From: Saprospiraceae bacterium
Lineage (GTDB): Bacteria; Bacteroidota; Bacteroidia; Chitinophagales; Saprospiraceae
Assembly (NCBI GenBank): GCA_016710115.1
Contig: JADJLN010000019.1
Span: 396,001-460,000 of the forward strand
Length of the DNA: 64,000 bases
Direction: 5' to 3'
A model generated the notes under the pieces. The model was given only the letters and a program-made list of their open reading frames with translations, was not told the DNA's origin and made no database searches. Of this stretch, positions 27,487 to 37,504 are shown piece after piece (the stretch's first letter is position 1; every line of letters begins with the position of its first letter). The translations under genes were made by a program, and so were the position numbers.

Positions 27487-28677
27487 ATGATCACACAACG
27501 TCAGCTCTTTCTCAGGCATCTGGCTCAGACCAGCGATGCACCGCTCAAGCTGGAAGTGGACAGTGCGTCCGGAGTCTGGTTGACTGGTCCGGATGGACGA
27601 CGGACAATGGATCTCATCTCCGGCGTAGGCATGAGTCCTCTGGGGCACACGCATCCCGCGGTTGTCAAAGCGGTTGAAGAACAGGCCAGACGATTCATGC
27701 ATGTGATGGTGTACGGTGAATATATTCTCAGTCCGCAAATCACACTGGCAAAGCGACTGGCAGATGCACTTCCCGAAGGACTGGATACAGTTTATCTTGT
27801 GAATTCGGGATCGGAAGCAACTGAAGGTGCCATGAAACTGGCCAAACGGGTCACCGGGCGGGCAGAACTGATCAGCTGTGAGAATGCATATCATGGATCC
27901 ACACAGGGTTCTATGAGCCTGATGAGCGATCCGTACTATACTGATGCCTATCGACCACTGTTGCCGGGGATTCAACATATCCGATTCAATGAACCTGCTG
28001 ACCTTGACCGGATATCGACCCGGACGGCCGGGGTGATCCTTGAAACCGTCCAGGCAGAATCTGGTATCCATCCACCGGATGTGCAATGGATGCAGGCCTT
28101 GCGAGAACGTTGTACCGAGACCGGTACCCTGCTGATCTTCGATGAGATCCAGTGTGGGTATGGGCGGACCGGCTATTTGTGGGCCTTTGAGGGGATCGGT
28201 GTCCAGCCTGACGTGTTGTTGATCGGCAAGGGGATGGGTGGTGGTATGCCGATCGCTGCCTTTATCAGTTCGCATGAGCGTATGCAGACACTCAGCTACT
28301 CCCCTGTCCTGGGGCATATCACCACCTTCGGAGGACATCCGGTGTCATCTGCAGCGGCACTGGCTACCCTGGAAACACTGGTTCAAAGCAACCTGATCGA
28401 CTCTGTGGAGGCGAAATCAGCCTTGTTTGAACAGTTGCTTGGGAATCATCCGGCGATCCGGGACATTCGTCGTGCCGGGTTGATGATGGCCCTGGATCTT
28501 GGAGATACATCCCGAGTACAGGCGGTTATTCAGTATGCTTTGGATGGGGGTGTCGTCACCGACTGGTTTCTTTTCAACACGGAATCCATCCGCATATCAC
28601 CGCCCCTGATCATTTCGGAAGAAGAGATCGAATGGGGTTGTCATGTTCTTCGAGCCGCCCTGGACAAGGTGATCTGA
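27487..28677 (+). CDS. Class III PLP aminotransferase
   Basis: This is a 396-residue fold-type I, class III aminotransferase (acetylornithine/ornithine/4-aminobutyrate group). Visible segments are GPDGRRTMDLISGVGMSPLGHTHP, VNSGSEATEGAMKLA, the PLP aspartate in LLIFDEIQCGYGRTG, and the Schiff-base lysine in LLIGKGMGGGMPI. I used the ATG at 27487; an upstream ATG at 27451 adds 12 atypical residues. The amino donor cannot be told from sequence, and no biosynthetic partner is adjacent. Confidence 0.9.
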   Translation: MITQRQLFLRHLAQTSDAPLKLEVDSASGVWLTGPDGRRTMDLISGVGMSPLGHTHPAVVKAVEEQARRFMHVMVYGEYILSPQITLAKRLADALPEGLDTVYLVNSGSEATEGAMKLAKRVTGRAELISCENAYHGSTQGSMSLMSDPYYTDAYRPLLPGIQHIRFNEPADLDRISTRTAGVILETVQAESGIHPPDVQWMQALRERCTETGTLLIFDEIQCGYGRTGYLWAFEGIGVQPDVLLIGKGMGGGMPIAAFISSHERMQTLSYSPVLGHITTFGGHPVSSAAALATLETLVQSNLIDSVEAKSALFEQLLGNHPAIRDIRRAGLMMALDLGDTSRVQAVIQYALDGGVVTDWFLFNTESIRISPPLIISEEEIEWGCHVLRAALDKVI

Positions 28678-28744
28678 ATACTACAACTGTACATTAACGG
28701 ATTTGATCTTGCCGTTTCAATCTGTTCCGGTGTTGCGCTGGCGG

Positions 28745-29014
28745 TCATTTTTGACAGGCATCCTGATGTACGCCAGCTACGACTCGTCCACTCGGATGCG
28801 CCTGATCCTGAATGCTTGCATCCCAGGCTATGGCAGCGGGGGAACCACAGGCAATGGATGAGCCATATAGGATGGTTTGTGCTGCAAACGAGGAAGGGAA
28901 ATAGTGTTCAAACTGCTCGCGATACAAGCAGGCTTCCATGCTCATTGGCGGATGGACCGGGAAGCGAGATGCGTTAAACTGCATCTGTAAATCCGTGATC
29001 CTGCCGGCGCTCAT
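28745..29014 (-). CDS. Hypothetical small ORF downstream of rpoN
   Basis: This is an 89-residue frame with no recognised motif, starting 20 bases after the rpoN stop on the same strand. The spacing suits an operon and the codon use is not unusual. No family comes to mind, however, and the plus strand also has stretches open here. It is the only candidate gene in the 355 bases between the aminotransferase and rpoN. Confidence 0.35.
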   Translation of the reverse strand: MSAGRITDLQMQFNASRFPVHPPMSMEACLYREQFEHYFPSSFAAQTILYGSSIACGSPAAIAWDASIQDQAHPSGRVVAGVHQDACQK

Positions 29015-29033
29015 CTGGATAACTACTGGATGA

Positions 29034-30590
29034 TCAGAGGGTTTTGCGCAGACGGGCGACCGGGATATTCAGTTGTTCACGATACTTGGCCACAGTCCGG
29101 CGAGCGATATTATAGCCCTTGTTTCGCAGCATGGTTTTCAGTTTTTCATCTGAAAAGGGCTTGCGTTTGTTTTCTGCGCTGATGATATCGGTCAGGATCT
29201 TTTTCACCTCCAGAGTGGACACCTCTTCGCCACTTTCCGTTTGGAGTGATTCAGAGAAGAAGTCCTTCAAGCGCTTCGTACCAAACTCTGTCTGGACAAA
29301 TTTGCTATTGGCAACACGAGACACAGTGGAGATATCCAGTCCGGTCATGTCTGCAACATCTTTGAGGATCATCGGTCGCAGCTTCCGCTGATCACCGGTG
29401 AGGAAGAAGTCCTTCTGATAATTCAGAATGGCATACATCGTCCGGTACATGGTATCCTGCCGTTGACGGATCGCATCGATAAACCATCTTGCAGAGTCAA
29501 TCTTCTGCTTGATAAAGAAGAAGGCTTCTTTCTCCTTTTTGTTGATCCGTTTGCCCTGATGACTTTCCTTGAAGGATTTCAGCATGTCTGCATAGTGGTC
29601 ATTCACTCGCAGGTCCGGTGCATTTCGTGTGTTGAGTGTCAACTCGAGCTCGCCTTCCCGATTGTAGACGAGAAAATCAGGCACGATGTACTGGATGGGT
29701 TCACCGCCGCCACCGGTAAATCCACTGGCCGGTTTCGGATTCAGTTTGATGATGAGGTCGATGGCCTCTTTCAGCTGACCTTCCGTCAGATTCAGTTGAC
29801 GCTGTAACCGGGGGTAGTGTTTTTTCGTGAATTCGTTGAAGTACTTTTCGATGATCCGAAATGCGATCATCAGGATATCGAGTTCTTCATCGTCAGCTTC
29901 TTCTCTTGCCAGTGTCAGTTTCTGCCGGATCTGGATCAACAGGCATTCCCGAAGATCGCTGGCACCGACACCTGCCGGGTCCAGAGTCTGGATCCGGGCC
30001 AGCATCTCATTCACCTCAGCTTCGGTGGCGAAAATATTCTGGCTGAACAGGAGGTCGTCCACAATGGCAACCGGCTCCCGACGCAGATAACCGTCATCAT
30101 CAATGGATCCAATAATCTGATGAGCGATGGACAACAATCGGGGATCATCGATATTGAGCATGCCCAACTGCTCTTCCAGGTATTCGTGAAAGGTATGCTG
30201 AACTGCGATCGGGATTTGCTTCTGTTCTTCGGCAGCCATATCCTCATTGCGGTATTTATAGCTGGCCGGATCATCTTCAATGTACTCATTGAGATAATCT
30301 TCCATCTCAAATTCAGATTCATTGCCGATTTCCTCAATCGATTCGATATCAGAATCATAATCCAGGGTTTCTTCACCGGCATCATCCTGATCGGAAGGTG
30401 TTTCATCCTCCCGATTCAATTCATACGGGTCTTCCCGGTCTTCGCTTTCCTCCAGTGCCGGATTGGATTCCAACTCCTCTTTGATGCGCTGGTCCAGTAT
30501 GGCCGTAGGTACCTGCAAAAGCTTCATCAGCTGGATTTGCTGAGGAGACAGCTTTTGCATCAATTTCTGACTGAGATTCTGCTTCAACAT
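29034..30590 (-). CDS. rpoN: RNA polymerase sigma-54 factor
   Basis: This directs RNA polymerase to -24/-12 promoters and needs enhancer-binding ATPases. Region I is at the start (KQNLSQKLMQKLSPQQIQLMKLLQVP), followed by a long acidic region II (about residues 45-110). The core-binding domain follows. The C-terminal helix-turn-helix ends with the RpoN box ARRTVAKYREQL. At 518 residues it is slightly long because of the acidic insert. Its enhancer-binding regulators are not in the window. Confidence 0.95.
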   Translation of the reverse strand: MLKQNLSQKLMQKLSPQQIQLMKLLQVPTAILDQRIKEELESNPALEESEDREDPYELNREDETPSDQDDAGEETLDYDSDIESIEEIGNESEFEMEDYLNEYIEDDPASYKYRNEDMAAEEQKQIPIAVQHTFHEYLEEQLGMLNIDDPRLLSIAHQIIGSIDDDGYLRREPVAIVDDLLFSQNIFATEAEVNEMLARIQTLDPAGVGASDLRECLLIQIRQKLTLAREEADDEELDILMIAFRIIEKYFNEFTKKHYPRLQRQLNLTEGQLKEAIDLIIKLNPKPASGFTGGGGEPIQYIVPDFLVYNREGELELTLNTRNAPDLRVNDHYADMLKSFKESHQGKRINKKEKEAFFFIKQKIDSARWFIDAIRQRQDTMYRTMYAILNYQKDFFLTGDQRKLRPMILKDVADMTGLDISTVSRVANSKFVQTEFGTKRLKDFFSESLQTESGEEVSTLEVKKILTDIISAENKRKPFSDEKLKTMLRNKGYNIARRTVAKYREQLNIPVARLRKTL

Positions 30591-30849
30591 ATGGCCGACA
30601 AGATTAAACGCTAGGTATTAACAACCAGAACACAACATGTTGTTCCGAAAGTATAAATCATTTTCTTCAAGTGTCCTCTTTCACGATGCAAAGGACAGGT
30701 TATTGATACGTCCTCGATCGGGAAAGGTTACGGCAAATTAAAAAAGCCCGGACCGGTTCAGCTGAACTATCCGCCCGTTACAAGAGGAGGAGAGAGAATG
30801 GAATAGTCAGACTGCCGTATCTTTCCATTTCGTCCAATCAAATTGAATC

Positions 30850-33798
30850 ATGCGAATCCTGTTGACACTGCTTCTGTTCATGATCTTCTCCCAGGCCATC
30901 CATGCCCAGCAGGATCCGGTCGTGGTCCAGACACTTACATTTGATTCCATCTCCACACGCAGAGGCGTATTTGCCTTTCCGGATGACAGCCAATCCTGGC
31001 GGAAGATCCTGATGGTGCACACCCTCAAATGTGATCCAGCCACCAAACAGGACGGCTATGATTGTGGGGAGTGGGATTATCTGACCTACAACCAGATTTT
31101 CCATCATACCGGAGATATGGATTCCACAGCATTGACCCATCCTCTTTTTCTGGAAGGGACGGATGCGCCGTCTTCTGTGGATTTGCTCCAGATACCCATC
31201 TATGACCGGCAGGTGAAGACCTTCCAGGAACCGGTTCTACAACATGTCGGTGCCAGTAAAACGTCAACCGTCGTCCCAGCCATTCCGGATCAGGTCTATA
31301 TCCCGTTGCCTTCTCCCGGCGCGAGCGCACGACTTCAGGCGATCTACACAGCTCAGGAATTACTTGCAGCCGGTGTGGTTGCAGGACCATTGGATCAACT
31401 TGTTTGGTATGATGAACAACCGGAGGCGGAATTTTTTCTGACGGTACGTCTGGCACACACAACAGCCACAAAGACTGACCAGGTTCTGGACGAAGTCTGG
31501 ACTACTGTAGTTGCACGTCCCTGGGAGACCACCGGTCAGGCAGACAGTTTGCTGTTCACCACACCCTTTGTATGGGATGGCGCATCCAATATTCTAGTCG
31601 ACATGGCATTTGATCAGTCCACAAACGAACCGTTTTTTGCCCTTCAGGGAGGGGATCTCAATGCTGAAATGGCTTCCCTGCGCCAGGGTCCGGACGGTTA
31701 TCTGCAGTTTGATGGAAACAGTTTTCTCAGCCTGCCAGATGATCGTTTTGATGAACTGAATGATGAGATCACTATTTGTTTCTGGGCCAGGGGAGGCCAG
31801 GAACAACCGGTAAACGGGTCCATTCTCGAGGCTGTGGATGCCGCTGGCCGCCGGGTCTTGAATATCCATTTTCCCTGGAGTAATGGCCAGATATACTGGG
31901 ATGCCGGGGATGGACCGGACTACGACAGGATCAACAAACAAGCAGTAGAAAGCGACTACAAGGATCAGTGGAATCACTGGGCGTTTGTAAAAAATGCGAC
32001 CAGTGGTTCTATGAAAATCTACCGCAATGGGCAGCTTTGGCACAGTGGAACCGGGATGAAACGGCTTGTTCAGACGATCACCCGGTTTTCGTTAGGTAAG
32101 GGGCTGACCTATAACGGTCCTTACTTCGGATCCGTTGACGAGCTGATGGTCTTTAATCGTGAGCTGCCGATGCAGAATATCCGCGACCTGATGCAGTACA
32201 AATTGGGGCCCTTTTCACCCTATTTTGACGACCTGATATACGGATCGGGATTTGACGTGCAAGATGGGATCTATCCAAATCTCGTCGCTCCGCAGGAAAG
32301 CGCCACGGCTTTCGGACCCGTTCAGTGGGTCGGCCGGCCAGGTACACAATTGCAGTATGCCGAACAGCCGTATGTATCGCGGCCTACGCTCGGATTTGTC
32401 CAGGGCGACTACGATCTCTACACTGTGAGTGATACGCTTCACACCCTGCACCCTCATCCATTGACCAGTATTGTGACCTATGCCATCGCCAACCATCAGC
32501 CGGTCGGTGTTGACACCATCCACGGCTGGAAGGCCTCCTGGTCATATACCTGGGATGTCACAGGTGTGGCGATTGACTCTGTTGCCATTTCAGGCGGCAT
32601 GTCGTGGACCAATGTCGATCTGAATTATTTTTCCGTTCCATTTGAAGTTATTGACGAATATGAAATCGGAAGATATATCACGCCTTATGGGATCGGATTG
32701 ACCCTGGGAGACGGGTTTTCATGGGTCTATGATGTCACCGATTATGCACCGATCCTGAAGGATCAGGTCGAATTGAGTGCAGGCAACCAGCAGGAGTTGA
32801 TCGATCTGAAATTTCTGTTCTATCCGGGTACACCGGCTCGGGAAGTAGAACGGATAGAACGGCTTTGGGGTGGTTTGAAGTCGCACAGCTACAAAAATCT
32901 GGATGATGATGTTGCCTTGCCACCTACGACTGTTGACCTCGACCCGGATGCGGTTTCATATAAGGTCAGAACCCGGATTACCGGTCATGGACACAACAGC
33001 AATGACGGGAACTATCCACATTGTTGCGAATGGAAAAATAACACCCATACGTTGCATGTCAATAATCAGAAAGTCGCAGACTGGCATGTGTGGCAGACCC
33101 ATGATTGTGCATTGAATCCGGTATTTCCTCAGGGAGGCACCTGGCCGGGTGCCCGTGAAGGATGGTGTCCGGGAGATCTGGTGAAGGATCACGAATTTGA
33201 AGTAACCAATTTCATTTCCGGGCCAAGTGCGACCATTGACTATAGTATTACACCGGTGCCTGCCAACAATCTCGGGATGGGTGGTGGTAACTACGTCATG
33301 GATATGCAACTCATCCAATATGGTCCGTGGGCCCATGAAGTGGATGTGGAGATCTATGATATCCTTGCGCCATCCTCAGTCCAGTATCGCAGTCGATTGA
33401 ATCCCATGTGTCATGACCCGCAAGTAGTGATCAGGAACAGTGGCTCGTTACCCGTTACAAGTGTGACCTTGAATTACGGTGTTTCCGGAGGAAATGTACA
33501 GATATATGAATGGACTGGAAATCTGGCACCCAATGACCGTGCGACTGTACTTCTGCCTGTGCCATCGTCATCCTTCTGGGTGGGTGATGGCAGCAATGAA
33601 TTCCATGTTGAGATCACAGCTGTTAATAACGGCCTGGATGAGAATGCGGAAAATGACACGATGAGTGCGTCTTTCGAGATTCCTAAATCGCATAAAACAG
33701 GCATTCGGTTCCGCTTGCGGACCAATAATTACCCGACGGAGAACAGTGTCAAAGTGTGGGATGCTCAGGGTAATATTCTGTTGAATCAGGGGGTTTGA
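30850..33798 (+). CDS. PNGase F-like exported glycosidase with LamG domain, main part
   Basis: This large exported protein has a signal peptide (RILLTLLLFMIFSQAIHAQ). A peptide-N-glycosidase F-like part is interrupted by a LamG/concanavalin-like domain at about residues 275-440 (DGNSFLSLPDDRFDELNDEITICFWARG...NHWAFVKN). The PNGase F C-terminal signature is RTRITGHGHNSNDGNYPHCCEW. A CARDB-like segment follows (SLPVTSVTLNYGVSGG). The family removes N-glycans from glycoproteins. The frame stops at 33798 because the G-run 33789-33793 carries one extra base; the C-terminus is in the next entry. Confidence 0.85.
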   Translation: MRILLTLLLFMIFSQAIHAQQDPVVVQTLTFDSISTRRGVFAFPDDSQSWRKILMVHTLKCDPATKQDGYDCGEWDYLTYNQIFHHTGDMDSTALTHPLFLEGTDAPSSVDLLQIPIYDRQVKTFQEPVLQHVGASKTSTVVPAIPDQVYIPLPSPGASARLQAIYTAQELLAAGVVAGPLDQLVWYDEQPEAEFFLTVRLAHTTATKTDQVLDEVWTTVVARPWETTGQADSLLFTTPFVWDGASNILVDMAFDQSTNEPFFALQGGDLNAEMASLRQGPDGYLQFDGNSFLSLPDDRFDELNDEITICFWARGGQEQPVNGSILEAVDAAGRRVLNIHFPWSNGQIYWDAGDGPDYDRINKQAVESDYKDQWNHWAFVKNATSGSMKIYRNGQLWHSGTGMKRLVQTITRFSLGKGLTYNGPYFGSVDELMVFNRELPMQNIRDLMQYKLGPFSPYFDDLIYGSGFDVQDGIYPNLVAPQESATAFGPVQWVGRPGTQLQYAEQPYVSRPTLGFVQGDYDLYTVSDTLHTLHPHPLTSIVTYAIANHQPVGVDTIHGWKASWSYTWDVTGVAIDSVAISGGMSWTNVDLNYFSVPFEVIDEYEIGRYITPYGIGLTLGDGFSWVYDVTDYAPILKDQVELSAGNQQELIDLKFLFYPGTPAREVERIERLWGGLKSHSYKNLDDDVALPPTTVDLDPDAVSYKVRTRITGHGHNSNDGNYPHCCEWKNNTHTLHVNNQKVADWHVWQTHDCALNPVFPQGGTWPGAREGWCPGDLVKDHEFEVTNFISGPSATIDYSITPVPANNLGMGGGNYVMDMQLIQYGPWAHEVDVEIYDILAPSSVQYRSRLNPMCHDPQVVIRNSGSLPVTSVTLNYGVSGGNVQIYEWTGNLAPNDRATVLLPVPSSSFWVGDGSNEFHVEITAVNNGLDENAENDTMSASFEIPKSHKTGIRFRLRTNNYPTENSVKVWDAQGNILLNQGV

Positions 33799-33840
33799 AG
33801 CCAATAAGCAATATGACTTCAAGATGGACTACCCGGATGG

Positions 33841-34287
33841 TTGTTCACGTTTGAGCTTCTGGATACAGGAGATGACGGACTGTCATACTGGGCAGATCCT
33901 GCTGCGGGAAATGGATATTTGCGTCTGCTTGCTCCGACCATCGATGCGATCCTGGGCTATTTTGAACCCGAATTCGGACGATCCATCCGGTATTCATTTG
34001 TGTTGGGTATGCTGACAGACCAGGAGAATGTGGACGTTGAACGGCCGATGCTGATCGTAGGTCCAAATCCGGCAGTTGATCGTCTGGACATCCAGACTGC
34101 TGGTCTGGCAGGACAGGCCGGGTTGACCCTGTTTGATGCGATGGGACGTGTGATGTTTGAACGCAATGTCATTTTACCACTCTCGGAGAGCGTATCCTTG
34201 CCCGATCTGACTTCCGGGATGTACTGGTTGCGTATCCAGCAGGGTCAATGGCAACATCAGGAAAAGATCGTTATTCAACGCCCTTGA
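33841..34287 (+). CDS. PNGase F-like glycosidase, C-terminal part with T9SS sorting domain
   Basis: This is the C-terminal continuation after two compensating indels: an extra G at 33789-33793 and a missing T near 33844. Between them the frame reads FEANKQYDFKMDYPDGC. Beyond them FTFELLDTGDDGLSYWADP leads to a type A T9SS sorting domain (VGPNPAVDRLDIQTAG...LFDAMGRVMFE...LTSGMYWLRIQQG). The joined protein is about 1145 residues and is probably secreted through the type IX system and surface-anchored. Confidence 0.8.
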   Translation: MFTFELLDTGDDGLSYWADPAAGNGYLRLLAPTIDAILGYFEPEFGRSIRYSFVLGMLTDQENVDVERPMLIVGPNPAVDRLDIQTAGLAGQAGLTLFDAMGRVMFERNVILPLSESVSLPDLTSGMYWLRIQQGQWQHQEKIVIQRP

Positions 34288-34300
34288 TCAGTCAAAAAGG

Positions 34301-34344
34301 AAAAGGGCCGCGACCATACCCCCCAGTTTGGTGCGACCCTTTTT
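34301..34344 (+). terminator. Probable terminator of the PNGase F-like gene
   Basis: AAAAGGG (34301-34307) pairs with CCCTTTT, with an imperfect inner stem (CGC/GCG and ACC/GGT) and a short T-run. It lies just after the stop at 34287. Confidence 0.55.
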
Positions 34345-34359
34345 CCATCTTGACATTAT

Positions 34360-34578
34360 TCATCGACGGATCAACAGATCCATTTCTTCATTCTTGGCCT
34401 CATGGAGCCGGGCCCAGGCTTTTTTATACTGTTCGTACCGTCCGTAGTCGGCAAAAACAAGTGTTTCTCCACCGCAGAGATGCAAGAGGATCCGGTATCG
34501 GACCTGACCTTGTCGTTGTGCGAAATCCGTGATAAAATTCACGATTTCACTGCCGTTGATCTTTCTTGCCTGACTCAT
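34360..34578 (-). CDS. Small conserved-looking hypothetical protein
   Basis: This encodes 72 residues (SQARKINGSEIVNFITDFAQ...GGETLVFADYGRYEQYKKAWARLHEAKNEEMDLL). It is a compact, charged, probably cytosolic protein with no Cys cluster or membrane helix. A discrete gene, antisense to nothing, between two plus-strand genes is plausible. I do not recognise a family. Confidence 0.55.
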   Translation of the reverse strand: MSQARKINGSEIVNFITDFAQRQGQVRYRILLHLCGGETLVFADYGRYEQYKKAWARLHEAKNEEMDLLIRR

Positions 34579-34771
34579 GGGTTAACGGAGGCTAGCCTCA
34601 TAACCAGACAGGCAAGAATAGTTCCAACTTTCACCCGGGCGGATAAATTTTTTTAAAAAAAGTGACAGAATGGACAGGCACCACTGCCTACTTTGGCCGG
34701 ATTTCTTGTCAAATTGGCATGGATCTATGGATGGCACCCGCTTTGTGCAGGGGGATAAAAACGTGTAAACC

Positions 34772-36634
34772 ATGCAAAAAGGACAGATCTCGGTACAAAC
34801 CGAAAACATCTTTCCCATCATCAAGAAATTTCTCTATTCAGACCATGAGATTTTTCTGCGGGAACTGGTTTCCAATGCAGTCGATGCGACCACCAAACTC
34901 AAGGCGCTGGCATCACGGGGAGAGGTCAAAGGAGAATTGGGAGAACTGACGATCGATATTCTACTGGACAAAAAGAAGAAGACCCTCACCATTCGCGATC
35001 GGGGTATCGGAATGACGGGTGAAGAGGTCCTCAAATATCTCAACCAGGTCGCCTTTTCCAGTGCTTCAGAGTTCCTGGAAAAATATCAGGATGAGAAGAT
35101 CATCGGCCATTTCGGGCTGGGATTTTATTCGGCATTCATGGTAGCTGAAAAGGTGGAAGTCCATACCCGATCCTGGAAAGAAGAGACAGGCACCCGTTGG
35201 ATTTGCGATGGGAATCCGGAATATGAGATCGGCGAAGATGCAAAGCCAGAGCGGGGGACAGATATCATCCTGCATATCAGCAAGGAAAACAAGGAGTTTC
35301 TGGAGGAAGCCCGGATACAGTCACTACTGGACAAATATTGCCGGTTTCTTCCTGTCACGATTCGTTACGGAACAAAAAAGAAAACCGATTGGGTTGGCGA
35401 AGGTGATGATCGCAAATCCGTTGAAACGGTAGTTGATAATATTGTCAATGACTCTGCTCCGTTGTGGAAGGAACAACCTGCAGATCTGAAGGATGAAGAC
35501 TATCTGGCCTTCTATCAGAAGCTGCATCCGTATCATCCGGATCCATTATTCTGGATCCATTTGAACATCGATTATCCGTTCAACCTGACGGGCATTTTGT
35601 ATTTCCCCCGGTTGAAAAATGCAATTGACAATCAGAAGAACAAGATCCATCTGTATAGCAACCAGGTCTATGTGACAGATGAAGTGAGGGAAATTGTTCC
35701 CGAATTCCTGACGTTGTTGCATGGGGTCATCGATTCACCGGATATTCCCTTGAACGTCTCCCGGAGCTATCTGCAGAGTGATGCCAATGTGCGCAAGATC
35801 AATGGGTATATCACAAAAAAGGTCGCAGAAAAACTGGGCAAGTTGTTCAAGTCAGACCGTGAGGCGTACACAGCCAAGTGGGCCGATATCGGTGTATTCG
35901 TCAAATACGGCATGTTGTCTGAGGAGAAGTTTTATGAGGCTGGTCAGAAGTTTGCCCTGTTGAAGAATCTCGATGGAGATCATTTCACGATTGAAGAATA
36001 CCGGGAAAAGGTCAAAGATGCGCAGACTGATAAGGACAAGCGGATCGTCATGTTGTATACGACCCAGCCCAGGGAGCATTTTGCGTATGTGGAGGGTGCC
36101 CGATCAAAGGGCTATGATGTACTGGAGTGCGATCAGCTCATTGACAACCATTTCATTCAGCATCTGGAGCATAAGATGCCTGAATTGTCTTTCAAGCGAG
36201 TGGATGCAGAAACGGTAGATCAACTGATCCAGAAGGATGAACAGCAGGAGTCGGTCCTGTCGGATGCCGAACAGGAGAAGGTCAAGGAGATCTTTACGGG
36301 TGTGTTGGGTGAGAAAAGCCATGCCACGATCCAGATGAAGGCCCTTTCTCCCGATGATCAGCCGGTTTGGATTACCAAACCGGAGTTTATGCGCAGAATG
36401 ATGGAAATGCAATCCATGCAGGGCATGGGGGGAATGGACTTTCCGGATACCTGGCAATTGGTGGTCAATACCAATCATCCATTGATTGCCAAGAAACTGG
36501 TTTCTCTGGAATCAACCGAAGAAAGTGCCACATTCGCTACCTATCTCTACGATCTGGCTCGCCTCAACCAGCATATGCTGAAGGGGGAAGAATTGTCGCG
36601 ATTTGTTAAAAAATCGCTGGAGATGGTCGGATAA
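34772..36634 (+). CDS. htpG: Chaperone protein HtpG (Hsp90)
   Basis: This is an ATP-dependent Hsp90 chaperone of 620 residues. GHKL ATPase motifs are intact: RELVSNAVDATTKL (Glu/Asn), TIRDRGIGMTGEEV, and IGHFGLGFYSAFMVA. The middle-domain arginine region (LNVSRSYLQSDANVRKI) is also clear. The C-terminal dimerisation region contains MRRMMEMQSMQGMG. It appears monocistronic; no CIRCE element was recognised upstream. Confidence 0.97.
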   Translation: MQKGQISVQTENIFPIIKKFLYSDHEIFLRELVSNAVDATTKLKALASRGEVKGELGELTIDILLDKKKKTLTIRDRGIGMTGEEVLKYLNQVAFSSASEFLEKYQDEKIIGHFGLGFYSAFMVAEKVEVHTRSWKEETGTRWICDGNPEYEIGEDAKPERGTDIILHISKENKEFLEEARIQSLLDKYCRFLPVTIRYGTKKKTDWVGEGDDRKSVETVVDNIVNDSAPLWKEQPADLKDEDYLAFYQKLHPYHPDPLFWIHLNIDYPFNLTGILYFPRLKNAIDNQKNKIHLYSNQVYVTDEVREIVPEFLTLLHGVIDSPDIPLNVSRSYLQSDANVRKINGYITKKVAEKLGKLFKSDREAYTAKWADIGVFVKYGMLSEEKFYEAGQKFALLKNLDGDHFTIEEYREKVKDAQTDKDKRIVMLYTTQPREHFAYVEGARSKGYDVLECDQLIDNHFIQHLEHKMPELSFKRVDAETVDQLIQKDEQQESVLSDAEQEKVKEIFTGVLGEKSHATIQMKALSPDDQPVWITKPEFMRRMMEMQSMQGMGGMDFPDTWQLVVNTNHPLIAKKLVSLESTEESATFATYLYDLARLNQHMLKGEELSRFVKKSLEMVG

Positions 36635-36725
36635 TCCTTATTTCTGAGGAAAAATAGACCTTTCAGAGCCCGTGCCATTGCGACTATGGTACGGGTTCTC
36701 TTACTTTGTAGTCTACCCCAGATCA

Positions 36726-37127
36726 ATGTCAGATCCCATCCTTGCATTTATTACTGCATTTACCCTGGTTTATTTTGCGATACCATCGATCATCAATGTC
36801 GCCAGAAAGAAACATCTGTTTGATGAGCCGAAGGCACGAGGGGCACATACCGAAAGAGTACCAACGCTGGGTGGGATTGCCATTTTCGCGGGTGTCCTCT
36901 TTTCAGTAGTGATGTGGACGCCCTTCCAGGCGTTCAGCGAATTGCAGTATATCCTTTGTGCATTTATCATTCTTTTCCTCATCGGTGTAAAGGATGATCT
37001 GGATCCAATCAGCCCCTGGAAAAAACTGATTGGACAGATCATTGCAGCGTCTATCCTGATTTTCAAAGCCAATATTGTGTTTACCGGATTACACGGCGTT
37101 TTTGGAATTGAAAATCTTCCCTACTGA
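36726..37127 (+). CDS. WecA/MraY-like phosphosugar transferase, part 1
   Basis: This is the N-terminal third of a polyprenyl-phosphate N-acetylhexosamine-1-phosphate transferase (glycosyltransferase family 4), which starts surface-polysaccharide repeat synthesis on the lipid carrier. Visible segments are DEPKARGAHTERVPTLGGIAIF and the catalytic-site LIGVKDDLDPISPWKKLIGQI. A TGA at 37125-37127 results from one missing G (TACTGATT instead of TACTGGATT). The start at 36726 begins the first membrane helix. Confidence 0.87.
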   Translation: MSDPILAFITAFTLVYFAIPSIINVARKKHLFDEPKARGAHTERVPTLGGIAIFAGVLFSVVMWTPFQAFSELQYILCAFIILFLIGVKDDLDPISPWKKLIGQIIAASILIFKANIVFTGLHGVFGIENLPY

Positions 37128-37504
37128 TTTGTGTCCTCTTTACCCTGTTTACCATACTGGTGATCATCAATTCGTTTAATCTCATCGATGGAATAAACGG
37201 CCTTTCAGGGAGCACCGTTGTGCTCATCAGCCTCACCCTGGGTGCATGGTTTTATGTCGCAGACAGGATGGAAATGACCATACTTGCCTTGAGCCTGGCG
37301 GGAGCTACGATTGGATTTCTAAAGTACAATTTTACTCCATCGCGAATTTTTATGGGTGATACCGGCTCCCTGTTCCTGGGTGCAACCTGTTCGGTGTTGA
37401 TCATTCAATTTTGTAGAAATGCAAGGCAGTCTGCCTGCCGGGAGATTCGTATTTCATTCTGCACCGGCAGTGGCGATCGGTATTATGATCCTACCGCTGT
37501 TTGA
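37127..37504 (+). CDS. WecA/MraY-like phosphosugar transferase, part 2
   Basis: This is the middle part in the shifted frame: LFTLFTILVIINSFNLIDGINGLSGS contains the NxxNxxDGxxGL motif of the family, and FTPSRIFMGDTGSLFLG the second catalytic aspartate region. The frame breaks again in the T-run 37409-37412 (one T too many), after which the translation of this frame is spurious. Confidence 0.85.
   Translation: MCVLFTLFTILVIINSFNLIDGINGLSGSTVVLISLTLGAWFYVADRMEMTILALSLAGATIGFLKYNFTPSRIFMGDTGSLFLGATCSVLIIQFCRNARQSACREIRISFCTGSGDRYYDPTAV

Noticed and set aside
27163..28338. Long open minus-strand frame of 391 codons
   Set aside because: It is antisense to the class III aminotransferase, whose motifs are complete. 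The frame is rich in Cys, His, Ile and Arg without family signatures, which is typical of a shadow frame in this codon usage.
29817..30614. Open plus-strand frame of 265 codons
   Set aside because: It is antisense to rpoN. The Phe/Leu/Ile-rich translation mirrors acidic and Lys-rich codons of sigma-54 and shows no family features.
34732..34749. Sigma-54 promoter ahead of htpG
   Set aside because: TGGCAC is present, but the expected GC of the -12 element is two bases too far away (GTGCA). The match is too weak to claim.
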